A DNA stretch of 64,000 nt from Geothrix fuzhouensis (GCF_024609325.1 NZ_JANHMQ010000001.1:1364001-1428000); one strand, 5' to 3'. Counted from the stretch's first letter, positions 27,228-37,208 are shown. The notes: generated by a model from the letters alone, not told the origin. Translations and numbers: made by a program.

Positions 27228-27900
27228 CGAGAGGAATCGAACCTCCGAGTGGGATCGCCCGAGGCGTGCCTTGATGGCACGCCGAAGCGAGACCGGCGAA
27301 TGGCGCAGCCAGGCGCAGTTCGAATCCCGCCCCGGTGGGCCGTTCCCAAATACGGAGCACGGCCAACCTCCGAGTGGGATCGCCCGAGGCGTGCCTTGAT
27401 GGCACGCCGAAGCGAGACCGGCGACTGGCGCAGCCAGGCGCAGTTCGAATCCCGCCCCGGTGGGCCGTTCCCAAATACGGAGCACGACCCACCTCCGAGT
27501 GGGATCGCGGAGACAACGCGGGGGAGGCTCCGCCTCCCTGAGCCAATTGGCGAAGGGGAGCACCGTGCGAGGCACGGTGCGTCAGGTGGAGTGTCGGGAG
27601 GAAGACCGGCGACTGGCGCAGCCAGGCGCAGTTCGAATCCCGCCTTGGTGGGTCGGCACCAAGTACGGAGCACAGCGAACCTCAGGTCGGGGTACCCGGT
27701 TCAGCAGGCGCCACCCGGGCGCCCGCCAAACCACCCCCTTGGGCCTTCGGCCGAGTGGCACCGCCCGAGGCGTGCCTCTCCACCTGACGCACCCTCCTCA
27801 CGAGGGTTCTCCCCCTTGCTCCGCTCGCGGAAGTGGAGCCTCTGGCAAGCCGAAGCGGAACCGGCGGCGGCAGCCGTACGTGGGTCGAATCCAACTGGGG
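27228..27900 (+). repeat. Tandem 125-bp repeats with tRNA-Pro-derived pieces
   Basis: Units starting ACCTCCGAGTGGGATCGC lie at 27241, 27366 and 27491, exactly 125 bp apart. Each full unit has a hairpin GGCGTGCC-TTGAT-GGCACGCC, then TGGCGCAGCC-AGG-CGCA joined to GTTCGAATCC (27301, 27426, 27614), resembling the D-arm and T-arm of the adjacent tRNA-Pro with the anticodon arm removed. The stretch 27228-27248 is an inverted copy of the tRNA T-arm (19 of 20 bases). The third unit contains a 9-bp hairpin (27560-27580), and a decayed fourth lies at 27750-27895. No gene is supported in 27216-27917. Confidence 0.8.
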
Positions 27901-27917
27901 ATATCCTGGGAACCACG

Positions 27918-28583
27918 ATGGAACCCAGAACCTCAGATACGCGCACCTCGCTGCTCCAGGCCGCCCTGGTGTGCTTCGCCGACCACGGCTTCGACGGCAC
28001 GAGCATGCGGATGATCGCGGAGAAGGCGGGCCGGCCCCTGTCGCTCCTGTCCCACCACTTCGGCAACAAGGAGGGGCTGTACCTGGAGGTGTTCAAGCAC
28101 ATCTTCGAGACCTCCGCGCCGCAGCTCCCGAATCCCACGCTGTCCTCGGGACTGGAGCAGCGGGATCCGCAGGCGGCCATCCGCCTGCTGCGGGAGCAGA
28201 TCCACTTCATGTATCAGCAGGCAGCTCCGGATGCGGCCGCGGCCCGGCCGCTCCAGGACCACCGGGCCCGCCTCTGGGTGAGGGAGTTCCGCTCCCCCCG
28301 GGCCAGCCTCCGTCCGCTCATCCAGCAGTACCTGGGCCCCGCCACCAGTCTGATCCGGGACTGCATCCAGGTGCTCCGCCCCGAGCTGAACGCCGCGCAA
28401 GTGGCCTTCCTCGGCGCCACGATCATGGGCCAGGTGGCCGGCCACGGGACGATGTCGGGCCTCAACAAGGTGCTGTGGGGTGAATTCCCGCCCTTCGGCA
28501 GCCACTTCCAGGAGGCGGAGCTGCTGGTGGATTTCTGCCTGCACGGCCTGAGGACCCGCCCGCAGGCCTCCCGCGAGGGGTGA
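27918..28583 (+). CDS. TetR family regulator
   Basis: 221 residues. TetR_N HTH: LLQAALVCFADHGFDGTSMRMIAEKAGRPLSLLSHHFGNKEGLYLEVF is spread over residues 11-58 and is followed by an all-helical ligand domain of the CecR/AcrR type. The ATG at 27918 is used; the frame is open far upstream through the repeat array, but those residues are repeat-derived. It lies upstream of a second TetR gene and an RND operon. Either may repress the pump. Confidence 0.85.
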   Translation: MEPRTSDTRTSLLQAALVCFADHGFDGTSMRMIAEKAGRPLSLLSHHFGNKEGLYLEVFKHIFETSAPQLPNPTLSSGLEQRDPQAAIRLLREQIHFMYQQAAPDAAAARPLQDHRARLWVREFRSPRASLRPLIQQYLGPATSLIRDCIQVLRPELNAAQVAFLGATIMGQVAGHGTMSGLNKVLWGEFPPFGSHFQEAELLVDFCLHGLRTRPQASREG

Positions 28584-28885
28584 AGCAGCGCCATGCCCGG
28601 CGTCCGTGACGCCGCCCAGGCCTGGCTGGGCGGGCCACGGTGGACCTTCGCCCGGCCGAGGCGGTTCCGGGGCGGCTGGGCGCAGAAGCCGGTGGTCCGT
28701 GGTCAAATTCAATTTTGTCGTACGATTGATCAATTTTAATTATTGTATCAAACAACACAACACGATTTATGAGATGGTACAAATGTAGATATAAAATGTA
28801 TTGTTCGTTTTAAAAATTTAACTTGCCAGTCTTGGTCGAACGTTTGATTCTGTTGATCGGTCGAACGACTAAGCGTGAATGCCCC
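28584..28885 (+). promoter_or_regulatory. AT-rich intergenic control region with possible TetR sites
   Basis: The 302-bp gap between two TetR genes is AT-rich from 28705 to 28830, unlike its surroundings. It contains ATTGATCAAT (28725-28734, perfect palindrome) and two direct copies of GGTCGAACG (28834-28842 and 28859-28867, 25 bp apart). These are candidate operators for the flanking TetR proteins and the pump operon. No gene is seen here. Confidence 0.5.
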
Positions 28886-29545
28886 ATGTGCCCCTCCGAT
28901 GCCACCCCATCCCCCGACACGCGCGATGCCCTGATCGAGGCGGCCCTAGCCTGCTTCGCCAAGTACGGCTATGAAGCCACCTCCATCCGGCTCGTGGCCT
29001 CCATGGCCGGCAAGAACTCATCGCTCATCTCGTACTACTTCAAGAGCAAGGAGGGGCTGTACCGAGAGGTCTTCCGCTACGTGCTGGCCCACTTCGCCGC
29101 CAAGACGGGCGACGGGAGCCTCCAGGACCCCGATCCGGCCCCGGGGGATCCCCAGGATGCGCGGGCGCGCCTCCGCGCCCACATCCAGCGGGTCCTCCAC
29201 CAGGTGGACGCCCACTTCGACGCCTCGGACCCCCTGCGGGAACCGGCCTGCCGCCTGTGGCTGAACGAGTTGCAGGCCCCCCGGCACGAGGTCAGGGACC
29301 TCCTCCTGGCGCGCATGGAGCCCTTCGTGCGGGAGGCCCGCGCCTGCCTCCGCGCCATCCGTCCCGACCTGTCCCCCGAGGAGGTGGACTTCTGGGGGAT
29401 CACCCTCCATGGCAGTTGCATCCACCACGCCCTGATGAACGAGATCAGGCATCTGGCCTGGACCTCGGCCGACCCTTCGCTGTCCCTCGAGGCCATGGCC
29501 GACCGTCTCGCGGATTTCACTTATCACGGCCTCAGTCAGCATTGA
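28886..29545 (+). CDS. TetR family regulator of the RND operon (CecR-like)
   Basis: 219 residues from ATG 28886 (the frame extends 21 codons further upstream, without a conserved match). HTH: ALIEAALACFAKYGYEATSIRLVASMAGKNSSLISYYFKSKEGLYREVFRYV across residues 14-65 (written continuously in the protein). The C-terminal part has the DUF1956-like layout (VREARACLRAIRPDLSPEEVDFWG). It precedes the adaptor gene by 73 bp on the same strand, the usual placing of the local repressor. Paralogous in design to the gene at 27918. Confidence 0.85.
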   Translation: MCPSDATPSPDTRDALIEAALACFAKYGYEATSIRLVASMAGKNSSLISYYFKSKEGLYREVFRYVLAHFAAKTGDGSLQDPDPAPGDPQDARARLRAHIQRVLHQVDAHFDASDPLREPACRLWLNELQAPRHEVRDLLLARMEPFVREARACLRAIRPDLSPEEVDFWGITLHGSCIHHALMNEIRHLAWTSADPSLSLEAMADRLADFTYHGLSQH

Positions 29546-29618
29546 TACTGACGGTCCATCGCTCTTGAATCCCCACTCAGACCACCAGATTTTTCTCAGC
29601 CTTTCCTGGAGCCTTCCC

Positions 29619-30776
29619 ATGCAGACCCCCTATCGAGGTGGAATGATTTTCATCGCCGGCGCCTTGGTGGCAGGTGCGCTGACCATCGGGTGCGGCAAGA
29701 AGGATCAGGCGAAGGCCACCCCTGAAGTGGCGGTGGTGATCCTGCAGCCCGAACGGGTGGCCATCACCTCCGAACTGCCTGGACGGACCTCGGCCTACCT
29801 CGTGGCTGAAGTCCATCCCCAGGTGAACGGCATCGTCCAGCAGCGGCTGTTCACGGAAGGGGCCGATGTGAAGGCGGGCGCGGTCCTCTACCAGATCGAC
29901 CCGAGGCCCTATCAGGCGGCCTATGACACGGCCGCGGCGGCCCTGGCCCGAGCCGAGGCCAACCTCCCCGCCATGCGGAAGCGGGCCGAACGCTTCAAGG
30001 AACTGCTCACCGTCAACGCCGTGGGCCAGCAGGACTACGAGGATGCGGCCGCCGCCTTCAAGCAGGCCGAGGCCGAGGTCCAGGCTCTCAAGGCCGGGGC
30101 CGAATCCGCCCGGATCAACCTCGGCTACACCCGCATCACGGCGCCCATCTCAGGCCGCATCGGCAAGTCCAGTGTGACCCCCGGGGCCCTGGCCGCGGCC
30201 TACCAGGGCCCCCCCTTCACCACCATCCAGCAGCTGGATCAGGTCTACGTGGATTCCCCGCAGTCCAGCGCCACCCTGCTCGGCATCCAGCGGAACATGG
30301 CCGCCAACCGCATCAAGGGCAGCGCAGACTCTGCCCGCGTGAAGCTGCTGCTGGAGGACGGCACCCCGTATCCCCAGTCGGGGCTCCTGAAGTTCTCCGA
30401 TGTCACCGTGGATCCGAGCACAGGCTCGCAGCTTCTTCGCATGGTGTTCCCGAATCCCCACCACATCCTGCTGCCGGGAATGTACGTCCGGGCCATCGTC
30501 GAGGAAGGCGTGGCGGAGCACGCCATCCTCGTGCCTCAGCAAGGCGTCACCCGCGACCCCAAGGGCAACGCCATCGCCATGGTCGTGGACGGCTCCGACA
30601 AGGTCGAGCAGCGCACGCTCAGGGTGGACCGAGCCATCGGATCCAAGTGGCTGGTCCTCGAAGGACTCAACGCCGGCGACCGGGTGATCCTGGAAGGCCT
30701 CCAGAAGGTCCGGCCCGGCGTGGCCGTGAAGGTCGTGCCCTTCGGAGCCAAGCCCGCGCCCGCGGCTGCGAAGTAG
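29619..30776 (+). CDS. RND efflux periplasmic adaptor (AcrA/MexA family)
   Basis: 385 residues. Lipoprotein-like N-terminus (FIAGALVAGALTIGCGKK, Cys after Gly). Barrel-sandwich/lipoyl half motif VHPQVNGIVQQRLFTEGADVKAGAVLYQIDPRPYQAAYD, then a helical hairpin (ALARAEANLPAMRKRAERF), second lipoyl half INLGYTRITAPISGRIGKS, and beta-barrel region. This is the classic AcrA layout; it bridges pump and outer channel. ATG 29619 follows GGAG by 7 bp. Pump gene starts 12 bp after the stop. Confidence 0.95.
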   Translation: MQTPYRGGMIFIAGALVAGALTIGCGKKDQAKATPEVAVVILQPERVAITSELPGRTSAYLVAEVHPQVNGIVQQRLFTEGADVKAGAVLYQIDPRPYQAAYDTAAAALARAEANLPAMRKRAERFKELLTVNAVGQQDYEDAAAAFKQAEAEVQALKAGAESARINLGYTRITAPISGRIGKSSVTPGALAAAYQGPPFTTIQQLDQVYVDSPQSSATLLGIQRNMAANRIKGSADSARVKLLLEDGTPYPQSGLLKFSDVTVDPSTGSQLLRMVFPNPHHILLPGMYVRAIVEEGVAEHAILVPQQGVTRDPKGNAIAMVVDGSDKVEQRTLRVDRAIGSKWLVLEGLNAGDRVILEGLQKVRPGVAVKVVPFGAKPAPAAAK

Positions 30777-30788
30777 AGGAGCCGCACC

Positions 30789-33700
30789 ATGGTCAATTTC
30801 TTCATCGACCGGCCGATCTTCGCCTGGGTGGTGGCCATCATCATCATGCTGGCCGGGGTCCTCGCCATCCGGGCCCTGCCCGTTTCCCAGTACCCCCCCG
30901 TGGCTCCGCCGTCGATCACCGTGGCCGCCTATTACCCGGGAGCCTCGGCGAAGACCGTGGAGAACACCGTCACCCAGATCATCGAACAGAAGATGACCGG
31001 GCTCGACAACCTGCTCTACTTCTCCGCAAGCAGCGACTCTTCGGGCCGGGGCACGGTCACCCTGACCTTCAAGCCGGGCACCGATCCGGACGTGGCCTGG
31101 GCCAAGGTCCAGAACAAGCTGGAAACGGCCAAGCCCCTCATGCCCCAAGCGGTCCAGCAGATGGGCATCCAGGTCACCAAGTCCACCCGGAACTTCTTCA
31201 TGATCGTCGCGATCCGTTCCGAGGACGGCAGCCTCAATTCCGACGATCTGCGCGACTACATGTCCTCCAACATCGAAGCGGTGCTGGCCCGGGTCGAAGG
31301 CGTGGGCGAGGTCATGTCCTTCGGATCCCAGTACGCCATGCGGCTCTGGCTGGACCAGGACAAGCTGGCCAGCTACAGCCTCACGCCCAACGATATCCGG
31401 ACCGCCGTCAGGGCCTACAACGCCCAGATCTCCGCGGGTCAGGCCGGCGGCCTGCCCGCCGTGAAGGGCCAGCAACTGAACGTGACCGTCAACGTCCAGG
31501 AGCTGATGCAGACCCCGGAACAGTTCGGGGACATCCCCCTCCGCATCAATCCTAATGGCTCCACGGTCCATCTCCGGGATGTGGCCCGGATCGAGCTGGG
31601 CACCGAAAACTACGGATCCGAAACCAGCCTCAACGGGAAACCCGTGGCCGGCATGATCGTCCGCCTGGCCTCCGGGGCGAACGCCCTGGACACCTCGAAA
31701 CTCATCAAGGCCAAGATGGACGAGATGGCGAAGTTCTTCCCGGCCGGCGTGAAGGTGGCCTACCCCTACGAAACCACGCCGTTCGTGAGCGTGGCCATCG
31801 AGGAGGTGGTGAAGACCCTGATCGAGGCCGTGGTCCTGGTCTTCCTGGTGATGCTGCTCTTCCTCGGCAACTTCAGGGCCACCCTGATCCCCACCATCGC
31901 CGTTCCGGTGGTGCTGCTGGGAACCTTCGCCGTGATCCAGTACACGGGCATGTCCATCAACATGCTCACCATGTTCGCCATGGTGCTGGCCATCGGCCTG
32001 CTGGTGGACGACGCCATCGTGGTGGTGGAGAACGTCGAACGGATCATGCATGACGAGGGCCTCCCGGTGCAGGAGGCCACCCGCAAGTCCATGGCCCAGA
32101 TCACCGGCGCCCTCATCGGCATCGGCCTGGTGCTGTCGGCCGTGTTCGGCCCCATGGCCTTCTTCGAAGGGTCCACCGGCGTCATCTACCGGCAGTTCTC
32201 CCTCACCCTCATCACCGCCATGCTGCTGTCGGTGGTGGTGGCCCTGATCCTGACCCCCTCCCTCTGCGTCACCTTCCTGAAGTCCGTGCCCAAGGGCCAC
32301 GAGGCGGCGGAGAGCGGCTGGAAGGTCACCCGGCCCTTCTTCATGTGGTTCGACCGGACCTACTACCGGTTCCGCGATATCTTCACCGGCCAGCTGGAGC
32401 GGGTGCTCGGCAAGCGCACTCGTTATGTCGCCATCTATGCGGCGATCGTCTTGGTGACGGGCCTGCTGTTCCTGCGCCTTCCCACGGCCTTCCTGCCGGA
32501 GGAGGACCAGGGAATCCTCATGGCGATGGTCCAGCTTCCAGCGGGGGCGCCCCTGGAGCGGACCGAAGGGGTCATGAAGGAGGTCCAGAAGCACTTCATG
32601 GAAAACGAGAAGGACGCGGTGGATTCCATCATGTCCGTGTCCGGCTTCAGCATGGCTGGCGTGGGGCAGAACAATGGCATGGCCTTCCTCAAGCTGAAGG
32701 ACTGGAAGCAGCGCAACAGCTCGGAGCTCAGGGTTGCCGCCGTGGTGAAGCGCGCCATGGGCAAGCTGATGGCCCGCCGGGATGCCCTGGCCTTCGTGTT
32801 CGCCCCCCCGGCGATCCTCGAGATGGGCAGCGCCACCGGCTTCGATTTCCAGCTGGAGGACCGGGGTGGCGTCGGCCACGCGAAGCTCATGGAGGCCCGC
32901 AACACGCTCCTCGGCATGGCCACCAAGGATCCCAACCTCAAGAGCGTGCGACCCGTCGGAGCGGACGACCAGCCGGAATACAACGTCCAGATCGACCAGG
33001 ACCGGGCTGGCGCCCTGGGGGTTTCGGCCGCGGCCATCGCCGATGCCTTGTCCAGTTCATGGGGTGGCTCCTACGTGAATGACTTCATCAACCAGGGCCG
33101 GGTCAAGCGCGTCTACATGCAGGCCGATGCCCCCTTCCGGATGCAGTTGGAGGACCTGAACAGGATCTATGTCCCCAACAAATCCGGCGGAATGGTGCCT
33201 TTCTCGGCGTTCGCCAAGGGGGCATGGACCCAGGGTTCCCCGAACCTTCAGCGCTACAACGGCTATCCGGCCATCAACATCAATGGGGAGCCGGCGCTCG
33301 GCAAGAGCACCGGGGACGCCATGCGAGCCATGGAGAACATCGCCGCGAAGCTGCCGGCCGGCATCGGCTTCGAGTGGACAGGGCTCTCCTTCCAGGAGCG
33401 TCAGGCGGGATCCCAGGCCCCGGCCCTCTACGCCTTCTCGATCCTGGTCATCTTCCTGTGCCTTGCCGCCCTGTACGAGAGCTGGTCCATCCCCTTCTCG
33501 GTCCTGCTGATCCTCCCCATCGGGGTGTTCGGGGCGGTGGCGGCAACCTGGGGCCGCGGGTTGTCCAGCGATGTCTATTTCCAGATCGGCCTGCTGACCA
33601 CCCTTGGCCTGGCCGCGAAGAACGCCATCCTCATCGTGCAGTTCGCCCAGGAGCTCATCGCCCAGGGCAGCGGGCTCGTCGAGGCGGCCATCGAGGCTTC

Positions 33701-33959
33701 CCGAATGCGATTGCGCCCGATCCTGATGACCTCCCTGGCCTTCACCTTCGGCGTGCTGCCAATGGCCATGACCACCGGCGCGGGAGCCGCGGCCCAGAAC
33801 GCCATCGGAACGGGGGTGGTTGGCGGGATGCTGACGGCCACCTTCATCGCCATCTTCTACATCCCCCTGTCCTTCGTCCTGGTGAGCCAGCTGTTCAAGA
33901 AGAAGGCCCAGGAGCCCGCCCCGGCGCAGGCTGTGGTTTCCGAGGAGGGGCAGCCATGA
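30789..33959 (+). CDS. RND multidrug efflux pump, HAE1 (AcrB) family
   Basis: 1056 residues, the family size. Starts MVNFFIDRPIFAWVVAIIIMLAG; proton-relay aspartates are present in TM4 (GLLVDDAIVVVENVER); large periplasmic loops follow TM1 and TM7; C-terminal TM region AAKNAILIVQFAQELIAQG. Trimeric proton-drug antiporter of the inner membrane. Overlaps the outer-membrane channel gene by 4 bp (ATGA), so all three parts are co-translated. Confidence 0.97.
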   Translation: MVNFFIDRPIFAWVVAIIIMLAGVLAIRALPVSQYPPVAPPSITVAAYYPGASAKTVENTVTQIIEQKMTGLDNLLYFSASSDSSGRGTVTLTFKPGTDPDVAWAKVQNKLETAKPLMPQAVQQMGIQVTKSTRNFFMIVAIRSEDGSLNSDDLRDYMSSNIEAVLARVEGVGEVMSFGSQYAMRLWLDQDKLASYSLTPNDIRTAVRAYNAQISAGQAGGLPAVKGQQLNVTVNVQELMQTPEQFGDIPLRINPNGSTVHLRDVARIELGTENYGSETSLNGKPVAGMIVRLASGANALDTSKLIKAKMDEMAKFFPAGVKVAYPYETTPFVSVAIEEVVKTLIEAVVLVFLVMLLFLGNFRATLIPTIAVPVVLLGTFAVIQYTGMSINMLTMFAMVLAIGLLVDDAIVVVENVERIMHDEGLPVQEATRKSMAQITGALIGIGLVLSAVFGPMAFFEGSTGVIYRQFSLTLITAMLLSVVVALILTPSLCVTFLKSVPKGHEAAESGWKVTRPFFMWFDRTYYRFRDIFTGQLERVLGKRTRYVAIYAAIVLVTGLLFLRLPTAFLPEEDQGILMAMVQLPAGAPLERTEGVMKEVQKHFMENEKDAVDSIMSVSGFSMAGVGQNNGMAFLKLKDWKQRNSSELRVAAVVKRAMGKLMARRDALAFVFAPPAILEMGSATGFDFQLEDRGGVGHAKLMEARNTLLGMATKDPNLKSVRPVGADDQPEYNVQIDQDRAGALGVSAAAIADALSSSWGGSYVNDFINQGRVKRVYMQADAPFRMQLEDLNRIYVPNKSGGMVPFSAFAKGAWTQGSPNLQRYNGYPAININGEPALGKSTGDAMRAMENIAAKLPAGIGFEWTGLSFQERQAGSQAPALYAFSILVIFLCLAALYESWSIPFSVLLILPIGVFGAVAATWGRGLSSDVYFQIGLLTTLGLAAKNAILIVQFAQELIAQGSGLVEAAIEASRMRLRPILMTSLAFTFGVLPMAMTTGAGAAAQNAIGTGVVGGMLTATFIAIFYIPLSFVLVSQLFKKKAQEPAPAQAVVSEEGQP

Positions 33960-35437
33960 TGTCGCCGAAAACCTGTTCCAGCCTTCCCCTCGCCCTGCCC
34001 CTCGCCCTCGCTCTGGCGCTGACCGGCTGCGTCTCCATGGCCCCGAGGTACCGCACCCCCGAGCCGCCCGTGCCCAAGGCCTGGCCAGAAGGACCTTCGT
34101 ACAAGGCCGCAGCCGGCGCCTCGGGACAGGCAGCCACCGACACCGCCTGGCAGGAGTTCTACCTCGATGAACGATTGCGGAAGGTCCTCGACCTCGCCCT
34201 GCGCAACAACCGGGATCTCCGGATCGCGGCGCTGAACACCGAGAAGGCGCGGGCCTACTACCGCATCCAGCGGGCCGAGCTGCTGCCCACGGTCAACGCG
34301 GTCGCCTACGGGAACAAGCAGCGGCTGCCCGCCAGCGTCTCGGGAACTGGGCAGTCCATGGTGGTCGAGCAGTACGCCGCCAACCTGGGCATCACCGCAT
34401 GGGAACTGGATTTCTTCGGACGGGTCCGGAGCTTGAAGAACCGGGCCCTGGAGCAGTACTTCGCCACGGAGCAGGCCCGCAACAGCGCGCAGGTCTCCCT
34501 GCTGGCCGAAGTCGCGAACGTGTACCTCGTCCTCGCGGCCGATCGGGAAGCCTTGAAGCTGGCCCAGGACACCCTCGTGAACCAGGAGGCCGCCTATAAA
34601 CTCGTCCACCGCCGCTTCGAGGTGGGCGCCTCCTCCGAAGTCGACGCCTTCCGCGCGCAGGTCAGCGTGGAGACTGCCCGCGGGGATATGGCCCGCTACA
34701 CCCGCACGGTGGCCATGGACGAGAATGCCTTGCGCCTCCTGGTCGGTTCGACCGTGCCGGCGGACCTGCTTCCGGACGCCCTCGACAGCATCCAGGCCCT
34801 CAAGGACATCGCACCCAGCCTGCCCTCCGAAGTGCTGACGCGACGCCCCGACATCCTCATGGCCGAGAACCAGCTCAAGGCCGCCAATGCCAACATCGGC
34901 GCGGCCCGGGCGGCCTTCTTCCCGCGCATCTCCCTCTCGACGAACCTCGGCTCCATGGACAACCAGCTGTCGGGGCTGTTCAAGTCCGGCTCCTACGCCT
35001 GGGCCTTCACGCCCCAGATCGTCCTTCCGATCTTCGATGCGGGGTCGCGCTGGTCCAACCTCAAGGCTGCCAACGCCGACCGCGACATCTACCTGGCCCA
35101 GTACGAGAAGGCCATCCAGGTGGCCTTCCGGGAAGTGGCCGACGCCCTGGCCCAGCGCGGCACCATTGACGACCAGCTGGCCGCCCAGGTCACGCTCACA
35201 CAGGCACTGGATGGGACCTACCGCCTCGCCCAGGCCCGCTATTCGGCCGGCATCGACAGCTACCTCGGCGTGCTCGACGCCCAGCGCTCTCTTTACGCCG
35301 CGCAGCAGGGCCTCATCGCCCTCCGCCAGGCCAAGGCCAGCAACCTGGTCAACCTTTATAAAGTCCTGGGCGGGGGCTGGCAACGGACGGATCGGTCCCC
35401 CGCGCCAGCCAAAGCCCCTGCCGCGCCCGGTTCCTGA
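33956..35437 (+). CDS. Outer-membrane efflux channel, NodT/OprM family lipoprotein
   Basis: 493 residues. Signal peptide with lipobox LALTGC, then two OEP repeats (about 60-265 and 275-460), with the NodT features AWELDFFGRVRSLKNRALEQY and TRRPDILMAENQLKAANANIGAARAAFFPRISL spread through each half. Forms the trimeric TolC-like tunnel for the preceding pump. Ends with a Pro/Ala tail. Followed by a strong terminator. Confidence 0.95.
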   Translation: MMSPKTCSSLPLALPLALALALTGCVSMAPRYRTPEPPVPKAWPEGPSYKAAAGASGQAATDTAWQEFYLDERLRKVLDLALRNNRDLRIAALNTEKARAYYRIQRAELLPTVNAVAYGNKQRLPASVSGTGQSMVVEQYAANLGITAWELDFFGRVRSLKNRALEQYFATEQARNSAQVSLLAEVANVYLVLAADREALKLAQDTLVNQEAAYKLVHRRFEVGASSEVDAFRAQVSVETARGDMARYTRTVAMDENALRLLVGSTVPADLLPDALDSIQALKDIAPSLPSEVLTRRPDILMAENQLKAANANIGAARAAFFPRISLSTNLGSMDNQLSGLFKSGSYAWAFTPQIVLPIFDAGSRWSNLKAANADRDIYLAQYEKAIQVAFREVADALAQRGTIDDQLAAQVTLTQALDGTYRLAQARYSAGIDSYLGVLDAQRSLYAAQQGLIALRQAKASNLVNLYKVLGGGWQRTDRSPAPAKAPAAPGS

Positions 35438-35450
35438 TCGGATCGTGCCC

Positions 35451-35501
35451 AGGTCAAAGGCCCCCACTTTCCCATCCGGGAAGCGAGGGGGCCTTTGACC
35501 T
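35451..35501. terminator. Bidirectional intrinsic terminator
   Basis: AGGTCAAAGGCCCCC (35451-35465) pairs perfectly with GGGGGCCTTTGACCT (35487-35501), a 15-bp stem, with TTTCCC/GGGAAG pairing inside the loop. It separates the convergent efflux operon and trpB2. Confidence 0.85.
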
Positions 35502-35516
35502 CGAGCCTGGACGCCT

Positions 35517-36890
35517 TTACCGCGCTGCAGGTCTCGGCAGTCCTTCCAGGCAGGCCAGGCTGCGGGCCATCTCCGCGTCGGAGAGGGCATGGTCGGCGAG
35601 CTTGCCGTCGAGGAAGTCCGCGTAGCCACTCAAGTCCATGAGACCGTGGCCGCTGAGGTTGAAGAGGATGACGCGCTCCTTGCCCTCCTCACGGGCCTGC
35701 TCCGCTTCCCGGATGACCTGGGCGATGGCGTGGCTGGATTCCGGCGCGGGGATGATGCCCTCGGTGCGGGCGAAGCGCACGGCCGCGTCGAAGCACTCCA
35801 GCTGCTGGATGGCCACGGCCCGGGTGAGGCCCTCCACCACCGTCTGGCTCACCAGGGGCGCCATGCCGTGGTAGCGCAGGCCGCCGGCGTGGATGCCCGG
35901 GGGCATGAAGGTGTGGCCGAGGCTGTGCATGGCCATCAGGGGCGTCATCTTCGCCACGTCGCCGTGGTCGTACACGTAGGGCGCGCGGGTGAGCGTGGGG
36001 CACGAGGCCGGCTCCACGGCGATGATGTCGATGTCGGCCCCGGCGATCTTCTCCTTCACGAAGGGGAAGCTGAGGCCCGCGAAGTTGCTGCCGCCGCCCA
36101 CGCAGGCGATGACCTTGTCGATCTTCTTCTCGCCCAGGGCCGCCAGCTGTTTCTGGGCCTCCAGGCCGATGATGGTCTGGTGCAGCAGCACATGATTCAG
36201 CACGCTGCCCAGGGTGTAGCGCGTCTGGCCGGTGGGATCGCTGACGGCCGCCTCCACGGCCTCGCTGATGGCGATGCCCAGCGAGCCCCGGCAGTCGGGA
36301 TCCTCCGCGAGGATGGCGCGCCCTGCCGCCGTCTCGGGGCTGGGGCTGGCCACGCAGTCCGCGCCCCAGGTGCGCATCATCATCTTGCGGAATGGCTTCT
36401 GGTCGAAGCTCACGCGCACCATGTAGACCTTGCACGCCAGGCCGAACTGCCCGCAGGCGAAGGCGATGGAGCTGCCCCACTGGCCCGCGCCCGTCTCCGA
36501 GGTGATGCGGCGGATGCCGGCCACCTTGTTGTAGTAGGCCTGCGCGATGGCGGTGTTCACCTTGTGGCTGCCCGCGGGGCTCACGCTCTCGTTCTTGTAG
36601 TAGATGCGGGCCGGCGTCTTCAATGCCGCCTCCAGGGCCCGGGCCCGGTGCAGGGGCGTGGGACGGTAGCGCAGCAGGATCTCCAGCACCTCGTCGGGAA
36701 TCGTGATCCAGCGCTCCTGGCTCATCTCCTGCTCGATGAGGTTCATGGGGAACACGGCCGCCAGGGCCTCAGGATTCACGGGGTTCCCATCCGGGCCCAG
36801 GGGCGGCAAAGGCGCGTGGGGCAGGTCCGCCGCGAGGTTGTACCACTGGCGGGGGATCTCCTGGTCGGCAAGGAGGGTGCGGCTTGACAC
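35517..36890 (-). CDS. trpB2: Tryptophan synthase beta chain, TrpB2 type
   Basis: 457 residues, PLP-dependent condensation of indole with serine. The length and the N-terminal PRQWYNLAADLP mark the TrpB2 subgroup, which often works without TrpA. PLP lysine is in AGSHKVNTA; ETGAGQWGSS and the phosphate-binding GGGSNFAG motif are present. GTG start with AGGAG 6 bp upstream. No trpA is in the window; it lies 27 bp after trpR, forming an operon. It may salvage indole rather than complete biosynthesis. Confidence 0.92.
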   Translation of the reverse strand: MSSRTLLADQEIPRQWYNLAADLPHAPLPPLGPDGNPVNPEALAAVFPMNLIEQEMSQERWITIPDEVLEILLRYRPTPLHRARALEAALKTPARIYYKNESVSPAGSHKVNTAIAQAYYNKVAGIRRITSETGAGQWGSSIAFACGQFGLACKVYMVRVSFDQKPFRKMMMRTWGADCVASPSPETAAGRAILAEDPDCRGSLGIAISEAVEAAVSDPTGQTRYTLGSVLNHVLLHQTIIGLEAQKQLAALGEKKIDKVIACVGGGSNFAGLSFPFVKEKIAGADIDIIAVEPASCPTLTRAPYVYDHGDVAKMTPLMAMHSLGHTFMPPGIHAGGLRYHGMAPLVSQTVVEGLTRAVAIQQLECFDAAVRFARTEGIIPAPESSHAIAQVIREAEQAREEGKERVILFNLSGHGLMDLSGYADFLDGKLADHALSDAEMARSLACLEGLPRPAAR

Positions 36891-36917
36891 GGGGAACTCC
36901 TGGAAACGGAACGGGAC

Positions 36918-37208
36918 TCAGCCCTGGCGCCGATGGCGGTCCAGCATGGCCCGCAGGGCCGAGCCGGGTTTCTTCAGCTCCCGGGAGCCCCGGGTGATCT
37001 TGCACAGGCTCAGCCCCAGTTCCGTCGCGATGGCCCGCTGGCTCTGCCCCGCGTCCAGCCGCTTCACCAGCTCCCAGCGGGAGCTGATGCCGTGGATCTC
37101 CGAAGGGGTGAGCAGTTCCCGCAGGAACCCTTCGACCAGACGCGGATCCCGCACCCCATCGAAGAGCGAGGCCAGTTCAGGCAGGCGATCCAGACTGTTT
37201 CTATGCAT
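36918..37208 (-). CDS. trpR: Trp repressor TrpR
   Basis: 96 residues. LLTPSEIHGISSRWELVKRL then SQRAIATELGLSLCKITRGSRELK align with the E. coli TrpR MLTPDEREALGTRVRIV and [24 protein letters not shown], the helix-turn-helix at about 55-78. The ATG at 37208 has no ribosome site; the stop is 27 bp before trpB2. A tryptophan-sensing repressor next to a tryptophan gene is functionally coherent. The YerC-type TrpR relatives are less likely because of the ITRGS signature. Confidence 0.88.
   Translation of the reverse strand: MHRNSLDRLPELASLFDGVRDPRLVEGFLRELLTPSEIHGISSRWELVKRLDAGQSQRAIATELGLSLCKITRGSRELKKPGSALRAMLDRHRRQG

Noticed and set aside
27241-27655. CRISPR array
   Set aside because: The 125-bp units are too long, abut without spacers, and no cas gene is present.
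30150-32879. A 909-codon frame antisense to the efflux adaptor and pump genes
   Set aside because: Mirror frame of GC-rich coding DNA; its protein is His/Gly/Asp-rich low complexity with no domains.
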